Shown here: positions 1 through 6,334 of the stretch, piece after piece | Numbering within the stretch: the first letter of the stretch is position 1 | Layout: every line of letters starts with the position of its first letter | Assembly: GCA_964521305.1 (NCBI GenBank) | Contig: CAZFQZ010000026.1 | Location: 1 to 11,578, forward strand | Direction of reading: 5' to 3' | Source of the DNA: CAZBEJ01 sp964521305 | GTDB taxonomy: Bacteria > Patescibacteriota > Microgenomatia > UBA1406 > GWC2-37-13 | DNA length: 11,578 nt | Translations under genes and position numbers: made by a program | Notes under the pieces: generated by a model | Told to the model about the DNA's origin: nothing | The model's database searches: none | Seen by the model: only the letters and a program-made list of their open reading frames with translations

Positions 1-1241
1 AACCGATTCCAGGAGCCACAGTTCAGTTGTTAAAAAAACGCGATAATGGTCAATTCACTCTTTTATCACCGCAAGAAATTCTTGGAGGAGCTATTATAAA
101 TCCATATATTACTAAACAAGATGGTGGATTCAGTTTTGTAGTGCCGGACGGAACATATCAGTTATCGGCCAGTGCTCCGAATTACACATTTCCTAACAAT
201 GCTTCCAAACTGAATTCAGCATATTCGAATATTTATAGCGATATCTATCCCAGCAGCACAGGGACCGATATAGTGCAACAGGGTACGGTTGAACATCGGG
301 ATATTCCTCTTGATTCCCAAGGAGAAGGGATACATTATCCAGCAAAATTGGTTCGGTATTTTTATAATCTGGATAAAGCGACAAATACGATATTGATTGA
401 CGGCGTCATTTCGCACCCGTTCACTACGATCAAAGCATATTCGCTTATTCCCGAAAACAATCAGAATCAGACTTTAGTGAGGGATCGGTTGGTAGGTACG
501 ACCCAAGCCGATAAATTCGGCAAGTTTTCCCTGGAGATCAACCAGTCAAAATTTTCGGCGACAGAATCTTTCGGAGACCTTGAACTTGATAAAGCGGATT
601 TAACCGCATTGACGCGATCATCTAATCCCATCAACACGTTTATTTCCTATGTGCTTCGCAAATTTTCCTACGTCGACGCAGCGCCGATTATATCAAGCAG
701 TTTCAGATTTCAGCCGATCTTGAGCTCGTTGCAAGGATATGCATATGACAGTCAGGATCATCCTTTGTCAAACACTACCGTAGGCGTGTATCTGACGTAT
801 GCGAATAAACCGTACATCCAGACGAAAACCGATGCGAGCGGTCTCTATAGCGTCAGCGCCAACGTATTGCCGGATGCCCCCTATGTTATTAAATACTCAA
901 ATTCCCAGACAAAACCGATGATTATAAGTACATCGACTTTTTTGGCGGATAACAGGACATATTTAAGTGATCATAAAATTAATCTCAACAAAAGCACCTT
1001 AGGAGGATCAATAGGCTCCACAACTTCAATTACCACAGCACCGGCAAAACCCGCATCAAAGGAAATGGCGTTTGGCGTAACGAATCAAAATTCCTCAAAT
1101 GGACAACTTCAAACAATTGTTGCCGCTCAAAGCAACAATGTGCTTCTTATTATTGGAGCAATCTTATTTTTCCTCATCGGCGGAGCGGGATTGATGCTCG
1201 GACTGTATATCATGAATAAACAGAAAAAAACCGTGTATTGA
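1..1241 (+). CDS. Membrane-anchored surface protein with carboxypeptidase-regulatory-like domains, 5' end outside window
   Basis: The reading frame is open to the first base (codons from base 3), so the TTG at 27 is internal and the N-terminus is missing. The residues before it align with the paralogue at 1294-3144. About residues 1-60 and 235-310 of the visible part look like carboxypeptidase regulatory-like beta-sandwiches: Gly/Pro turns, 'DGGFSFVVPDGTYQLSA' and 'DASGLYSVSA'. Near the C-terminus comes a Thr/Ser/Gln-rich linker, then one hydrophobic segment (roughly 'VLLIIGAILFFLIGGAGLML') and a short Lys-rich tail, which suggests a protein outside the cell held by one C-terminal helix. There is no LPXTG motif. 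It is followed after 34 bases by the paralogue promoter, so the two are probably transcribed separately. The domain assignment is by eye; an adhesin or structural role is inferred and no enzymatic motif is visible. Confidence 0.75.
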   Translation, partial: PIPGATVQLLKKRDNGQFTLLSPQEILGGAIINPYITKQDGGFSFVVPDGTYQLSASAPNYTFPNNASKLNSAYSNIYSDIYPSSTGTDIVQQGTVEHRDIPLDSQGEGIHYPAKLVRYFYNLDKATNTILIDGVISHPFTTIKAYSLIPENNQNQTLVRDRLVGTTQADKFGKFSLEINQSKFSATESFGDLELDKADLTALTRSSNPINTFISYVLRKFSYVDAAPIISSSFRFQPILSSLQGYAYDSQDHPLSNTTVGVYLTYANKPYIQTKTDASGLYSVSANVLPDAPYVIKYSNSQTKPMIISTSTFLADNRTYLSDHKINLNKSTLGGSIGSTTSITTAPAKPASKEMAFGVTNQNSSNGQLQTIVAAQSNNVLLIIGAILFFLIGGAGLMLGLYIMNKQKKTVY

Positions 1242-1255
1242 TTCGCAGAAACATA

Positions 1256-1285
1256 TTGACTTTTAGTTTTGTAATATGATAGTCT
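1256..1285 (+). promoter_or_regulatory. Promoter of the second surface-protein gene
   Basis: TTGACT (1256-1261) is followed after 18 bases by TAGTCT (1280-1285), preceded by an extended -10 TG at 1277-1278. The start at 1294 then lies 8 bases past the -10 box, which would make the message essentially leaderless. An alternative -10, TATGAT at 1275-1280, would leave a 13-base spacer. In either reading the ATG at 1276 lies inside the promoter, which argues against it as the start. Confidence 0.55.
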
Positions 1286-1293
1286 TAAAAAAT

Positions 1294-3144
1294 ATGAAGA
1301 GAATAGTATCAATAATATTTTTGTTTTTCTTGTCTGCATTTTTTTCCTCGGTTTCCGCATCGACAGTTCAGTTAGCTAAACCGGTAATGGTGTGGCATTG
1401 TTTGAATTCTGTCCAGTGTAGTGATCCGGGAGCTAATTGTGCCACAGGTCCTAATGTCGTAGCTGGACATAGAGCGAAGCTCACGACTAAGGCAGGAGAT
1501 TTGCCGAAACCCAATGTGCAAACAACGGTATTTGTCTGCATAGGAACGAATCAAGGAAGTTTCTGCACAAGCGGTGAGGGAACGTTGGATCAACAATTAC
1601 TGGGATATAACGGGGTAAACAAACTGAATCAGTTGGTTGGATACGAGTTTCAGGGACTATATAATAGTGTGGGTCAAAAGATAGATCCAAGCACTGTTTA
1701 TGCAAATAATGCCGGTAAACTTTCAATTCGATCAGGTGGGGGAGGCGGAAGCAGCGGATTGGGTATGCAAATTGTTCCGCCAATTTATGCGGCCGCGTAT
1801 AATCCTCCATACAAATATCAATTGGCTGAACCACTCCAGATGCAGGATAGGACTCCGGCCGCACATCCAAGGAAATGGCTTGCACTGAATTTGGTTGCTC
1901 CTACCCAAGTGGAAATGGGTGTAGGGGGCGTACAACAGGGAACGTTTACTTTCGAAGGCGCTCTATCACGGTGTGCTTCGATAAACTGGGATCCGTATGG
2001 TATCGTATTTGATAGTAAAAGTCTGGAACCCGTTACTGGCGTATCCCTAAATCTTTTAAAAAAAAGAAGTGATGGGCAATATACCATGGTGACAGGAAAT
2101 GATGCATATTCCATCATGAATCCATATTTGACTCAGGTAGACGGTGAATTTTCGTTTTATGTTCCTAACGGCACCTATCAAATTGATGTTTCCGCACCCA
2201 ACTTCACTTTTCCAAGTAATCTTACCGACCTCAATCCGAATTATTCCAAAATCTATTCGGACATATATGGTGGAGGAGATATCGTGGAAAAAGGCGCTAT
2301 GCAGCATAGGGATATTCCGATCGTTTCAAAAACAACGCCATATTATTCGAATATTCAGGTTATCGGTTACTTTCCGGTTTTGGATAAATCCGCCAATACT
2401 TTTATCGTTGACGGGAGGGTTTCTCATCCCTTGGCCGCCATAAACGTATACGGCAAAAAACCAGAAGGAAGCGGGTTCGTGCGTACACGACTATTGATGA
2501 CAACCTCGGCGGATAAATTAGGAAGATTCCATATAGCATATCAGTTATCCAAACTTCAGCCGACCGAGATGGTCGGGGATATTGAATTCATCAAACCGGA
2601 CTATACAAATCTGCAAGTAACACCTACGCCGGAACTGACGAAAAACGCCGTGATATTGACCATAGATCCTATACCAAACTATTTGGAAGGGTATGCATAT
2701 GGATCGGATGGTAAGACGTTGTCGGACGCCACAGTCGGTCTGTATTTGAACGGTTCAAGCAAAGCCGCATATGAAACAACAACCGATGCAAACGGATTTT
2801 ATCGGGTATCGTCCGAATATGTGCCGCCGATGGCTTTCGGTATCAGATATACGTCTTCGACCGGCGTCTCCAGTCCCGTAAAGACATCACAATTTATAGC
2901 GGAGAATGCGCAGTATCTCGACGCACAAAAAATCAATTTGTATGCATATAGAAACAAAAACGGGCAGCTTATCCAAGCGCAGAATCAGAACAATCCCGCG
3001 ATTCCCGAAAACCAACCAAACACATCTCCCGTACAGTCTACTCAGTCCCAGTCACAGTCAAACCTTCTTCCTATTATTTTGATTCTGGCAGTGCTCGGAA
3101 TAGGTGCAATAGGTACGGTTATGTATTTCATGAAAAAAAAATAG
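1294..3144 (+). CDS. Secreted, C-terminally anchored protein with carboxypeptidase-regulatory-like domains (full-length paralogue)
   Basis: I chose the ATG at 1294 because it gives a normal signal peptide ('MKRIVSIIFLFFLSAFFSSVSAS'-like) and because an in-frame ATG at 1276 falls in the promoter. The product is about 616 residues. After the signal comes a Cys-containing N-terminal domain (several Cys in the first 100 residues), then a Gly-rich linker (RSGGGGGSSG). Two regions homologous to the upstream gene follow, including 'DGEFSFYVPNGTYQIDVSAP' and 'DANGFYRVSS', typical of carboxypeptidase regulatory-like folds. A Gln/Asn/Ser-rich stalk then leads to one C-terminal helix ending in MKKK. The likely place is outside the cell, attached to the membrane. 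It sits directly before the pilin-like genes, so a role in a surface or pilus apparatus is plausible but inferred. No catalytic motif is visible. Confidence 0.8.
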   Translation: MKRIVSIIFLFFLSAFFSSVSASTVQLAKPVMVWHCLNSVQCSDPGANCATGPNVVAGHRAKLTTKAGDLPKPNVQTTVFVCIGTNQGSFCTSGEGTLDQQLLGYNGVNKLNQLVGYEFQGLYNSVGQKIDPSTVYANNAGKLSIRSGGGGGSSGLGMQIVPPIYAAAYNPPYKYQLAEPLQMQDRTPAAHPRKWLALNLVAPTQVEMGVGGVQQGTFTFEGALSRCASINWDPYGIVFDSKSLEPVTGVSLNLLKKRSDGQYTMVTGNDAYSIMNPYLTQVDGEFSFYVPNGTYQIDVSAPNFTFPSNLTDLNPNYSKIYSDIYGGGDIVEKGAMQHRDIPIVSKTTPYYSNIQVIGYFPVLDKSANTFIVDGRVSHPLAAINVYGKKPEGSGFVRTRLLMTTSADKLGRFHIAYQLSKLQPTEMVGDIEFIKPDYTNLQVTPTPELTKNAVILTIDPIPNYLEGYAYGSDGKTLSDATVGLYLNGSSKAAYETTTDANGFYRVSSEYVPPMAFGIRYTSSTGVSSPVKTSQFIAENAQYLDAQKINLYAYRNKNGQLIQAQNQNNPAIPENQPNTSPVQSTQSQSQSNLLPIILILAVLGIGAIGTVMYFMKKK

Positions 3145-3161
3145 GTTTGCTCATCACGCGC

Positions 3162-3190
3162 TTGACAAGCCAGGAAATATTAACTATACT
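3162..3190 (+). promoter_or_regulatory. Near-consensus sigma-70 promoter of the pilin pair
   Basis: TTGACA (3162-3167), an exact 17-base spacer, and TATACT (3185-3190). The start codon at 3203 is 12 bases past the -10 box, so the leader would be at most a few bases and no Shine-Dalgarno sequence fits in it. This is the strongest promoter in the window, consistent with an abundant structural protein. Confidence 0.85.
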
Positions 3191-3202
3191 TTTTGCAATA
3201 TT

Positions 3203-3592
3203 ATGAACATTATCAATACGCTCCTTTTAAAATTGAATCTAATTTCGGTAGTGTATGCACAGTCGGGTGATTATACGGTGAGTACGATTAACCCCGGTTT
3301 TACCATTCCTAACTTTGGAGACGTTTTAACCTTTATTATCAGAACATTTTTTGTCGTCGCCGGTCTTATTGCAATGCTCTATCTGCTTTTGGGTGCGTTT
3401 TCATGGATTACTTCCGGTGGGAATAAAGAAAGTGTTGATAAGGCACGGGACAAGATAATGAATGCGCTGATTGGCGTTATTCTGATATTTGCGGTTTTGG
3501 CGATTGTCGGCGTGGTTGAACAGGTGTTGTTTCCTGCAGGATCAGGCCTCGGTATCACAAAACCGATTCGATTCCAACGGTTGATTCAGTAA
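3203..3592 (+). CDS. Small two-helix pilin-like protein (T4SS_pilin / VirB2-like)
   Basis: 129 residues. A short hydrophobic N-terminus ends VYAQ (likely cleavage after VYA, residue 19). Two membrane segments follow, about 41-68 and 86-110, joined by a charged loop with the motif GAFSWITSGGNKESV (64-78) followed by a KAR and an N-A-L-I-G-V-I-L run. That loop is the hallmark of the small CPR proteins assigned to the T4SS pilin family, which resemble VirB2/TrbC pilins in layout. It is expected to sit in the cytoplasmic membrane and to be assembled into a pilus or secretion channel. It is first in a two-gene unit: the next gene is a paralogue starting 16 bases after this stop. The family call rests on recognised motif and topology; which machine it serves is inferred, as no VirB4 or VirB6 gene is in view. 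Confidence 0.8.
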   Translation: MNIINTLLLKLNLISVVYAQSGDYTVSTINPGFTIPNFGDVLTFIIRTFFVVAGLIAMLYLLLGAFSWITSGGNKESVDKARDKIMNALIGVILIFAVLAIVGVVEQVLFPAGSGLGITKPIRFQRLIQ

Positions 3593-3608
3593 TTTCTTTC
3601 ACCTAACT

Positions 3609-4004
3609 GTGATAAAAAAACTCCTCTTAAAAATATCACATCTGTTGCCACTGTTTTTTTTGACGGCAATTCCTGTATACGCGCAAACACAAGACTGGGG
3701 TAACTGCGTGGTGGATGGGGTACCTACGTTAAAATGCCTTGAACCGGTTTTTAATAACCTCTTGGCCGTATCCTCAGGTTTGATCATACTGGTTTTATTC
3801 ATTATGTTGGTAATCGGAGCGTTCCGCTATTTAACCTCGCTCGGCAATCCCGAGCAGGTAAAAAAAGCGCAGGGTACATTGAAATTTGCAGTCCTGGGAT
3901 TCATACTCTTTATGAGCTCTTTCCTTATACTGAAGATTATTGATATCCTGTTTCTTGGAGGATCGGGAGCTCTCTTTCACTTCCAGATCGGTACCGGACC
4001 GTGA
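3609..4004 (+). CDS. Second small pilin-like membrane protein (T4SS_pilin-like)
   Basis: 131 residues from a GTG start; no better start exists, and this one gives a signal peptide ending VYAQ. The mature part has Cys33 and Cys43 (possibly a disulfide), a first helix at about 52-73, the loop motif GAFRYLTSLGNPEQVKKAQ (70-88) and a second helix at about 91-115. The layout and loop match the upstream gene, so this is a divergent tandem paralogue rather than a copy. It has no promoter of its own and follows after 16 bases, so the two are probably co-transcribed from the promoter at 3162-3190. Its 3' end lies 5 bases from the converging gene at 4010. Two unequal subunits of one filament or channel is a reasonable inference. 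Confidence 0.75.
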   Translation: MIKKLLLKISHLLPLFFLTAIPVYAQTQDWGNCVVDGVPTLKCLEPVFNNLLAVSSGLIILVLFIMLVIGAFRYLTSLGNPEQVKKAQGTLKFAVLGFILFMSSFLILKIIDILFLGGSGALFHFQIGTGP

Positions 4005-4007
4005 TCT
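3985..4007. terminator. Possible bidirectional hairpin between convergent genes
   Basis: AGATC-GGT (3985-3992) pairs with ACC (3998-4000) and GATCT (4003-4007), with a 5-base loop and a 2-base bulge. It spans the stop codon of the second pilin, just before the end of the converging gene. There is no T run, so it is a weak terminator candidate. Confidence 0.25.
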
Positions 4008-4009
4008 GC

Positions 4010-4159
4010 TTACGGCGTCGGCGTAACAAAAATTACTTTAATACCGTTTTCTTCGGGAATCGGTGAAGCCATTTTATCTTGTCCTTTGAAATAATTATAC
4101 GCAACAAACAGAAGCAGCGCCAAACCGATGGAGATAAGGATATACCCGATATATTTCAT
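4010..4159 (-). CDS. 49-residue single-span membrane protein coupled to the glycosyltransferase
   Basis: The frame reads MKYIGYILISIGLALLLFVA, then YNYFKGQDKM and a polar tail ending in TPTP before TAA. There is one N-terminal membrane helix (about residues 4-20) and a short hydrophilic tail, which could lie on either side of the membrane. Its ATG overlaps the TGA stop of the glycosyltransferase as ATGA (4156-4159), a classic translational-coupling arrangement. That overlap, the full membrane helix and the sensible stop make it more than a chance frame. The Thr-Pro ending resembles the tail of the FtsB-like protein at 5500-5835. No family is recognised. A role as an accessory to the membrane-bound glycosyltransferase is inferred from coupling only. 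Confidence 0.6.
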   Translation of the reverse strand: MKYIGYILISIGLALLLFVAYNYFKGQDKMASPIPEENGIKVIFVTPTP

Positions 4160-5085
4160 ACATTAACTTTCTCTTTAATGAGATATCGAGGTCTTTTCTG
4201 GATCTCTTGATATATTTTACCAACATATTCTCCGATAATGCCAATAGTTATGAGTTGGATGCCACCGATGAACATAATGCTTACGAAGAGCCCTGTCCAA
4301 CCAATAACATAGAATTGGGGACGAAGCAATTTTCGTATTAATTCGTATATAATCCCGATGAATCCGAGAGTTGCGGTCGCGAATCCTATGTATGAAGCAA
4401 TACGAAGAGGCTTAATAGAAAAAGAAGTAATGCCGTCGAAGGCAAAATTTACCATTTTCGAAAACGTATAATTCGTTGCTCCCGCGTTGCGTTTTTCGCG
4501 CTTGAAATAGACATATTCGGTCGGATAGTTTCCCCAGGCAACCAAACCCCTCAAAAATCTGGAATGCTCCGGCAAATTGTTCAGAAACTCCACAACCTCA
4601 TGGTCGAGAAGCCTGTAATCACCGACGTTGTCCGGGATCGGCGTATCCGAAAGAAAGTTTATAAATTTATAAAAGAGAAGAGCGGTTTGTTTTTTGAAGA
4701 AATTATCGACATTGCGTTCCTGGCGTTTTGCATAGACGATCTTTGCGCCTTTTTGCCATCGTTCCACCATGTCGTGTATGATTTCGGGAGGATCCTGCAA
4801 ATCCGCATCCATGGTAATGACGCAGTCGCCTTTTGCGGTCACATAACCTGCAGCAAGAGCCATTTGGTGTCCGAAATTCCGCGTAAACGAAATGAGTTTG
4901 ATTTTCCTGTCTTTTGATCCGAGTTTTTTGATTGTTTCCGCGGTCGTATCTTTTGAGCCATCATTGACGAAAACTATTTCATAATCGTATGATTTGATGA
5001 TAGGAGTCAGTCTTTTCAGCAGGGCATCGATGTTTTTTTCTTCATTATATACAGGAATAATAATGGAAAGAAGAAAGTTAGTCAT
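4156..5085 (-). CDS. Polyprenyl-phosphate glycosyltransferase, GT2 family (GtrB/DPM1-like)
   Basis: 309 residues, normal length for GtrB/DPM1-type enzymes, which transfer a sugar from a nucleotide donor to a polyprenyl phosphate at the cytoplasmic face of the membrane. The GT2 domain opens with SIIIPVYNEEKNI (7-19); FVNDGSKDTT (39-48) and the metal-binding DAD at 93-95 within MDADLQDPPE follow. GDYRLLD (155-161) and the stretch around RFLRG are also typical. Two C-terminal helices at about 230-250 and 262-286 give the usual membrane anchor. All expected key residues are present, so it should be active; the sugar cannot be told. A TATAAT box ends 6 bases before the ATG, so it probably starts its own leaderless message. 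The gene is followed by a coupled small membrane protein. Confidence 0.9.
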   Translation of the reverse strand: MTNFLLSIIIPVYNEEKNIDALLKRLTPIIKSYDYEIVFVNDGSKDTTAETIKKLGSKDRKIKLISFTRNFGHQMALAAGYVTAKGDCVITMDADLQDPPEIIHDMVERWQKGAKIVYAKRQERNVDNFFKKQTALLFYKFINFLSDTPIPDNVGDYRLLDHEVVEFLNNLPEHSRFLRGLVAWGNYPTEYVYFKREKRNAGATNYTFSKMVNFAFDGITSFSIKPLRIASYIGFATATLGFIGIIYELIRKLLRPQFYVIGWTGLFVSIMFIGGIQLITIGIIGEYVGKIYQEIQKRPRYLIKEKVNV

Positions 5086-5091
5086 AAGTCA

Positions 5092-5097
5092 ATTATA
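5092..5097 (-). promoter_or_regulatory. -10 box of the glycosyltransferase gene
   Basis: A perfect TATAAT on the - strand ends 6 bases before the ATG at 5085 and overlaps the TAA stop of the upstream GIY-YIG-like frame. The best -35 is weak (TTAAAA at 5114-5119, 16-base spacer). The spacing implies a leaderless transcript. Confidence 0.55.
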
Positions 5098-5341
5098 GCA
5101 TTCTAAAAAATTCTTTTAACATTGTCATTAAGGGTGTTTTACCTTTGTTAGTTTTAAGATATAATTCTCTTCTCTTTGCATCTTTTTTATTTTTGTACGC
5201 TTCATAATGAATCAAAGTTAATGGAAGATAAAATTTTGTAGATTTGCAATATCTATCTTTGTGTTCGTGATATCTTTTACATAAATCCTCAGTGAGTCTA
5301 AGTAGAATTTCATGCAAGTTATAGGAAATGTAATTCTGCAC
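5093..5341 (-). pseudogene. GIY-YIG endonuclease-like protein lacking its catalytic N-terminal strands
   Basis: 82 residues from a GTG preceded by GGGAGG. From about residue 16 it matches the small GIY-YIG (UPF0213-like) family: LTEDLCKRYHEH, then KSTK, a P-LTLIHYEAY segment and AKRRELYLKT, including the catalytic-type Arg and Glu. The first 15 residues do not contain the GIY and YIG tyrosine motifs; where 'FYIG' is expected the frame reads 'ILLR'. One frame over, the bases read 'FY', which hints at an old indel. It is therefore probably a decayed or truncated nuclease, though a divergent functional protein cannot be excluded. It lies 44 bases downstream of the CAT tRNA gene on the same strand. 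Confidence 0.6.
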
Positions 5342-5347
5342 CTCCCT

Positions 5348-5388
5348 CAGGTACCTAGCGCTAAGCCAGGTATCGAATTGGTACCTGG
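5348..5388 (-). repeat. Palindrome cluster directly after the tRNA, with a 7-bp hairpin
   Basis: CCAGGTA (5366-5372) pairs perfectly with TACCTGG (5382-5388) around a 9-base loop, and one arm contains the CCA end of the tRNA. A separate palindrome AGGTACCT (5349-5356) and AGCGCT (5357-5362) lie just beyond. The hairpin could act in termination or in processing of the tRNA 3' end; there is no T run. The repeated GGTACC cores may instead be remnants of a nuclease or recombination site. Confidence 0.45.
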
Positions 5389-5458
5389 TTACGGAGCCAG
5401 GAGTTGGACCTGGTCTAGGAGATTATGAGCCTCCCGTGCAACCGTACACTACCCCGTA
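5386..5458 (-). tRNA. tRNA with CAT anticodon (elongator tRNA-Met, possibly tRNA-Ile2), CCA encoded
   Basis: The cloverleaf folds fully. Acceptor TACGGGG pairs with CTCCGTA (one G-T wobble), the D stem is GTGT/GCAC with GG in a 6-base loop, the anticodon stem is GGAGG/TCTCC around CTCATAA (anticodon CAT), the variable loop has 4 bases, and the T stem is CCAGG/CCTGG around TCCAACT. Discriminator A (5389) is followed by an encoded CCA (5386-5388). The anticodon stem lacks the three G-C pairs of an initiator and pair 1-72 is U-A, so it is not obviously initiator tRNA. Elongator Met and lysidine-modified Ile cannot be separated by eye. The T loop has C at the usual T55 position. Confidence 0.85.
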
Positions 5459-5468
5459 AATATGATTT

Positions 5469-5474
5469 ATTATA
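5469..5474 (-). promoter_or_regulatory. -10 box of the CAT tRNA gene
   Basis: TATAAT on the - strand ends 10 bases before the first tRNA base (5458). The 17-base-upstream position reads TTTATT, a poor -35. It lies just after the stop of the FtsB-like gene. Confidence 0.45.
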
Positions 5475-5499
5475 CAGGAAATTGCTCTAAAAATAAAGA

Positions 5500-5835
5500 C
5501 TAATGAGTAAATAACTGTATCCACTGCTGCCAGTTTGGAGCTGGGGTCGGCGTGATAATTATCGGCGTGGGAGTCGGACTCGGAAGAATAATTGAGATTT
5601 CGTTTGGTTTCAGCAGGTTCAATTTATTACGTATGGTTTTTTCCAGTTCATTCGGATCTTTTTTCTTGAGAATTTCCGTTTGCAAAGCGACGTTCTGCTG
5701 TTTTTCCTGGTCATACGCCAATTTGTACTGCTGGTAAAAACTCAATTTATCACGATAATCAAAAATATTCTTGATCAGAGAAGAACCCAGGAATAGCACG
5801 AAAATAACCAGTAACAGGTTTTTCAGAAGTTTCAT
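5500..5835 (-). CDS. FtsB/DivIC-like septum formation initiator protein
   Basis: 111 residues. A short cytoplasmic start (MKLLKN) leads to one membrane helix (about 6-24), a heptad-like coiled coil (about 30-58: 'YQQYKLAYDQEKQQNVALQTEILKK' region), then the conserved 'IRNKLNLLKPNE' segment and 'IILP'. This is the FtsB/DivIC layout, the family that joins FtsL and FtsQ/DivIB in the cell-division complex. The tail is rich in Thr-Pro and ends NWQQWIQLF, an extension I associate with CPR members. Identification is by topology and the coiled-coil-end motif, as the family has little sequence conservation. It lies 36 bases downstream of yqeY, with a TATAAT box 7 bases before its ATG, so it probably has its own leaderless message. 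Confidence 0.8.
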   Translation of the reverse strand: MKLLKNLLLVIFVLFLGSSLIKNIFDYRDKLSFYQQYKLAYDQEKQQNVALQTEILKKKDPNELEKTIRNKLNLLKPNEISIILPSPTPTPIIITPTPAPNWQQWIQLFTH

Positions 5836-5842
5836 ATCTTAT

Positions 5843-5848
5843 ATTATA
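5843..5848 (-). promoter_or_regulatory. -10 box of the ftsB-like gene
   Basis: A perfect TATAAT on the - strand ends 7 bases before the ATG at 5835. No good -35 is seen at 16-18 bases (CCCTCA at 17). The spacing fits a leaderless message. Confidence 0.5.
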
Positions 5849-5871
5849 AGCCAATCATATTGTATTGAGGG

Positions 5872-6318
5872 TCATTGCTTGACAATCAGCTGGTTCAGTA
5901 CTCTCATGATCCGCGAGGGATCCGCTTTTGATTTCAATTCTTTCATGCAGACGCCGATGATTATTTTCGGATTTTGTTGATAGGCATCTTTGTTTTTCTC
6001 CATAAGATCCCTGATTGCGGCGATAAGTTTTTCTTCGGATATTTCCGCGGGGAGGTATGGAATAACCAGTCTCAGCTGTTTTTCGTATTCCGCAACCAGA
6101 TCGGCCCGGCCGCCTTTCGTAAAGGCATCGATGGATTCCTTGAGTTCCTTCACATTTTTTTTCAATATGGAAATTACTTCATCGTCGGTCGCATCGGCCT
6201 TTTTTTCTATCTCCTTGTTTTTGATCTGAGCGATTATATAGCGGAGAATACTCAGTTTATCCTTATCGCCCGATTTTAGAGCATTAAGCTGATCCTCTTG
6301 CAATTTTTGCTTTATCAT
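5872..6318 (-). CDS. yqeY: GatB/YqeY domain protein
   Basis: 148 residues, the usual size for stand-alone YqeY. The sequence matches the family: MIKQKLQEDQLNALKSGDK, then KLSILRYIIAQIKNKEIE, a 'DDEVISILKKNVKELKESI' stretch, 'GRADLVAEYEKQL' and the C-terminal 'PYLPAEISEEKL' motif. YqeY resembles the helical tail of GatB of the tRNA-dependent amidotransferase and is thought to bind tRNA; its exact role is not settled. The frame is open upstream to 6402, but those 28 codons encode an unrelated hydrophobic stretch overlapping the divergent gene. The ATG at 6318 has TATAAT 6 bases upstream, which decides the start. Confidence 0.88.
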   Translation of the reverse strand: MIKQKLQEDQLNALKSGDKDKLSILRYIIAQIKNKEIEKKADATDDEVISILKKNVKELKESIDAFTKGGRADLVAEYEKQLRLVIPYLPAEISEEKLIAAIRDLMEKNKDAYQQNPKIIIGVCMKELKSKADPSRIMRVLNQLIVKQ

Positions 6319-6330
6319 TCCATAATTATA
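6298..6330. promoter_or_regulatory. Overlapping divergent promoters in a 16-bp intergenic gap
   Basis: For the + gene, TTGCAA (6298-6303), 17 bases, CATAAT (6321-6326), then 8 bases to ATG 6335. For the - gene, TATAAT at 6330-6325 and 6 bases to ATG 6318; its -35 is weak. The two -10 boxes share the palindrome ATAATTAT (6322-6329), so one polymerase should exclude the other. The -35 of the + gene lies inside yqeY. Confidence 0.65.
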
Positions 6331-6334
6331 ACCT

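Noticed and set aside
27..29. TTG as start codon of the first gene
   Set aside because: The frame is open to the window edge and residues before it align with the downstream paralogue, so the gene is simply cut.
1276..1293. ATG at 1276 as start of the second surface-protein gene
   Set aside because: It lies in the promoter, and the next ATG gives a clean signal peptide directly at the N-terminus.
1487..2307. Several - strand frames of 67-132 codons
   Set aside because: They are shadows of the surface-protein gene, with no domain, start signal or conserved neighbour.
4564..4917. 117-codon + strand frame inside the glycosyltransferase gene
   Set aside because: It is antisense to a gene with all GT2 motifs and has no recognisable features of its own.
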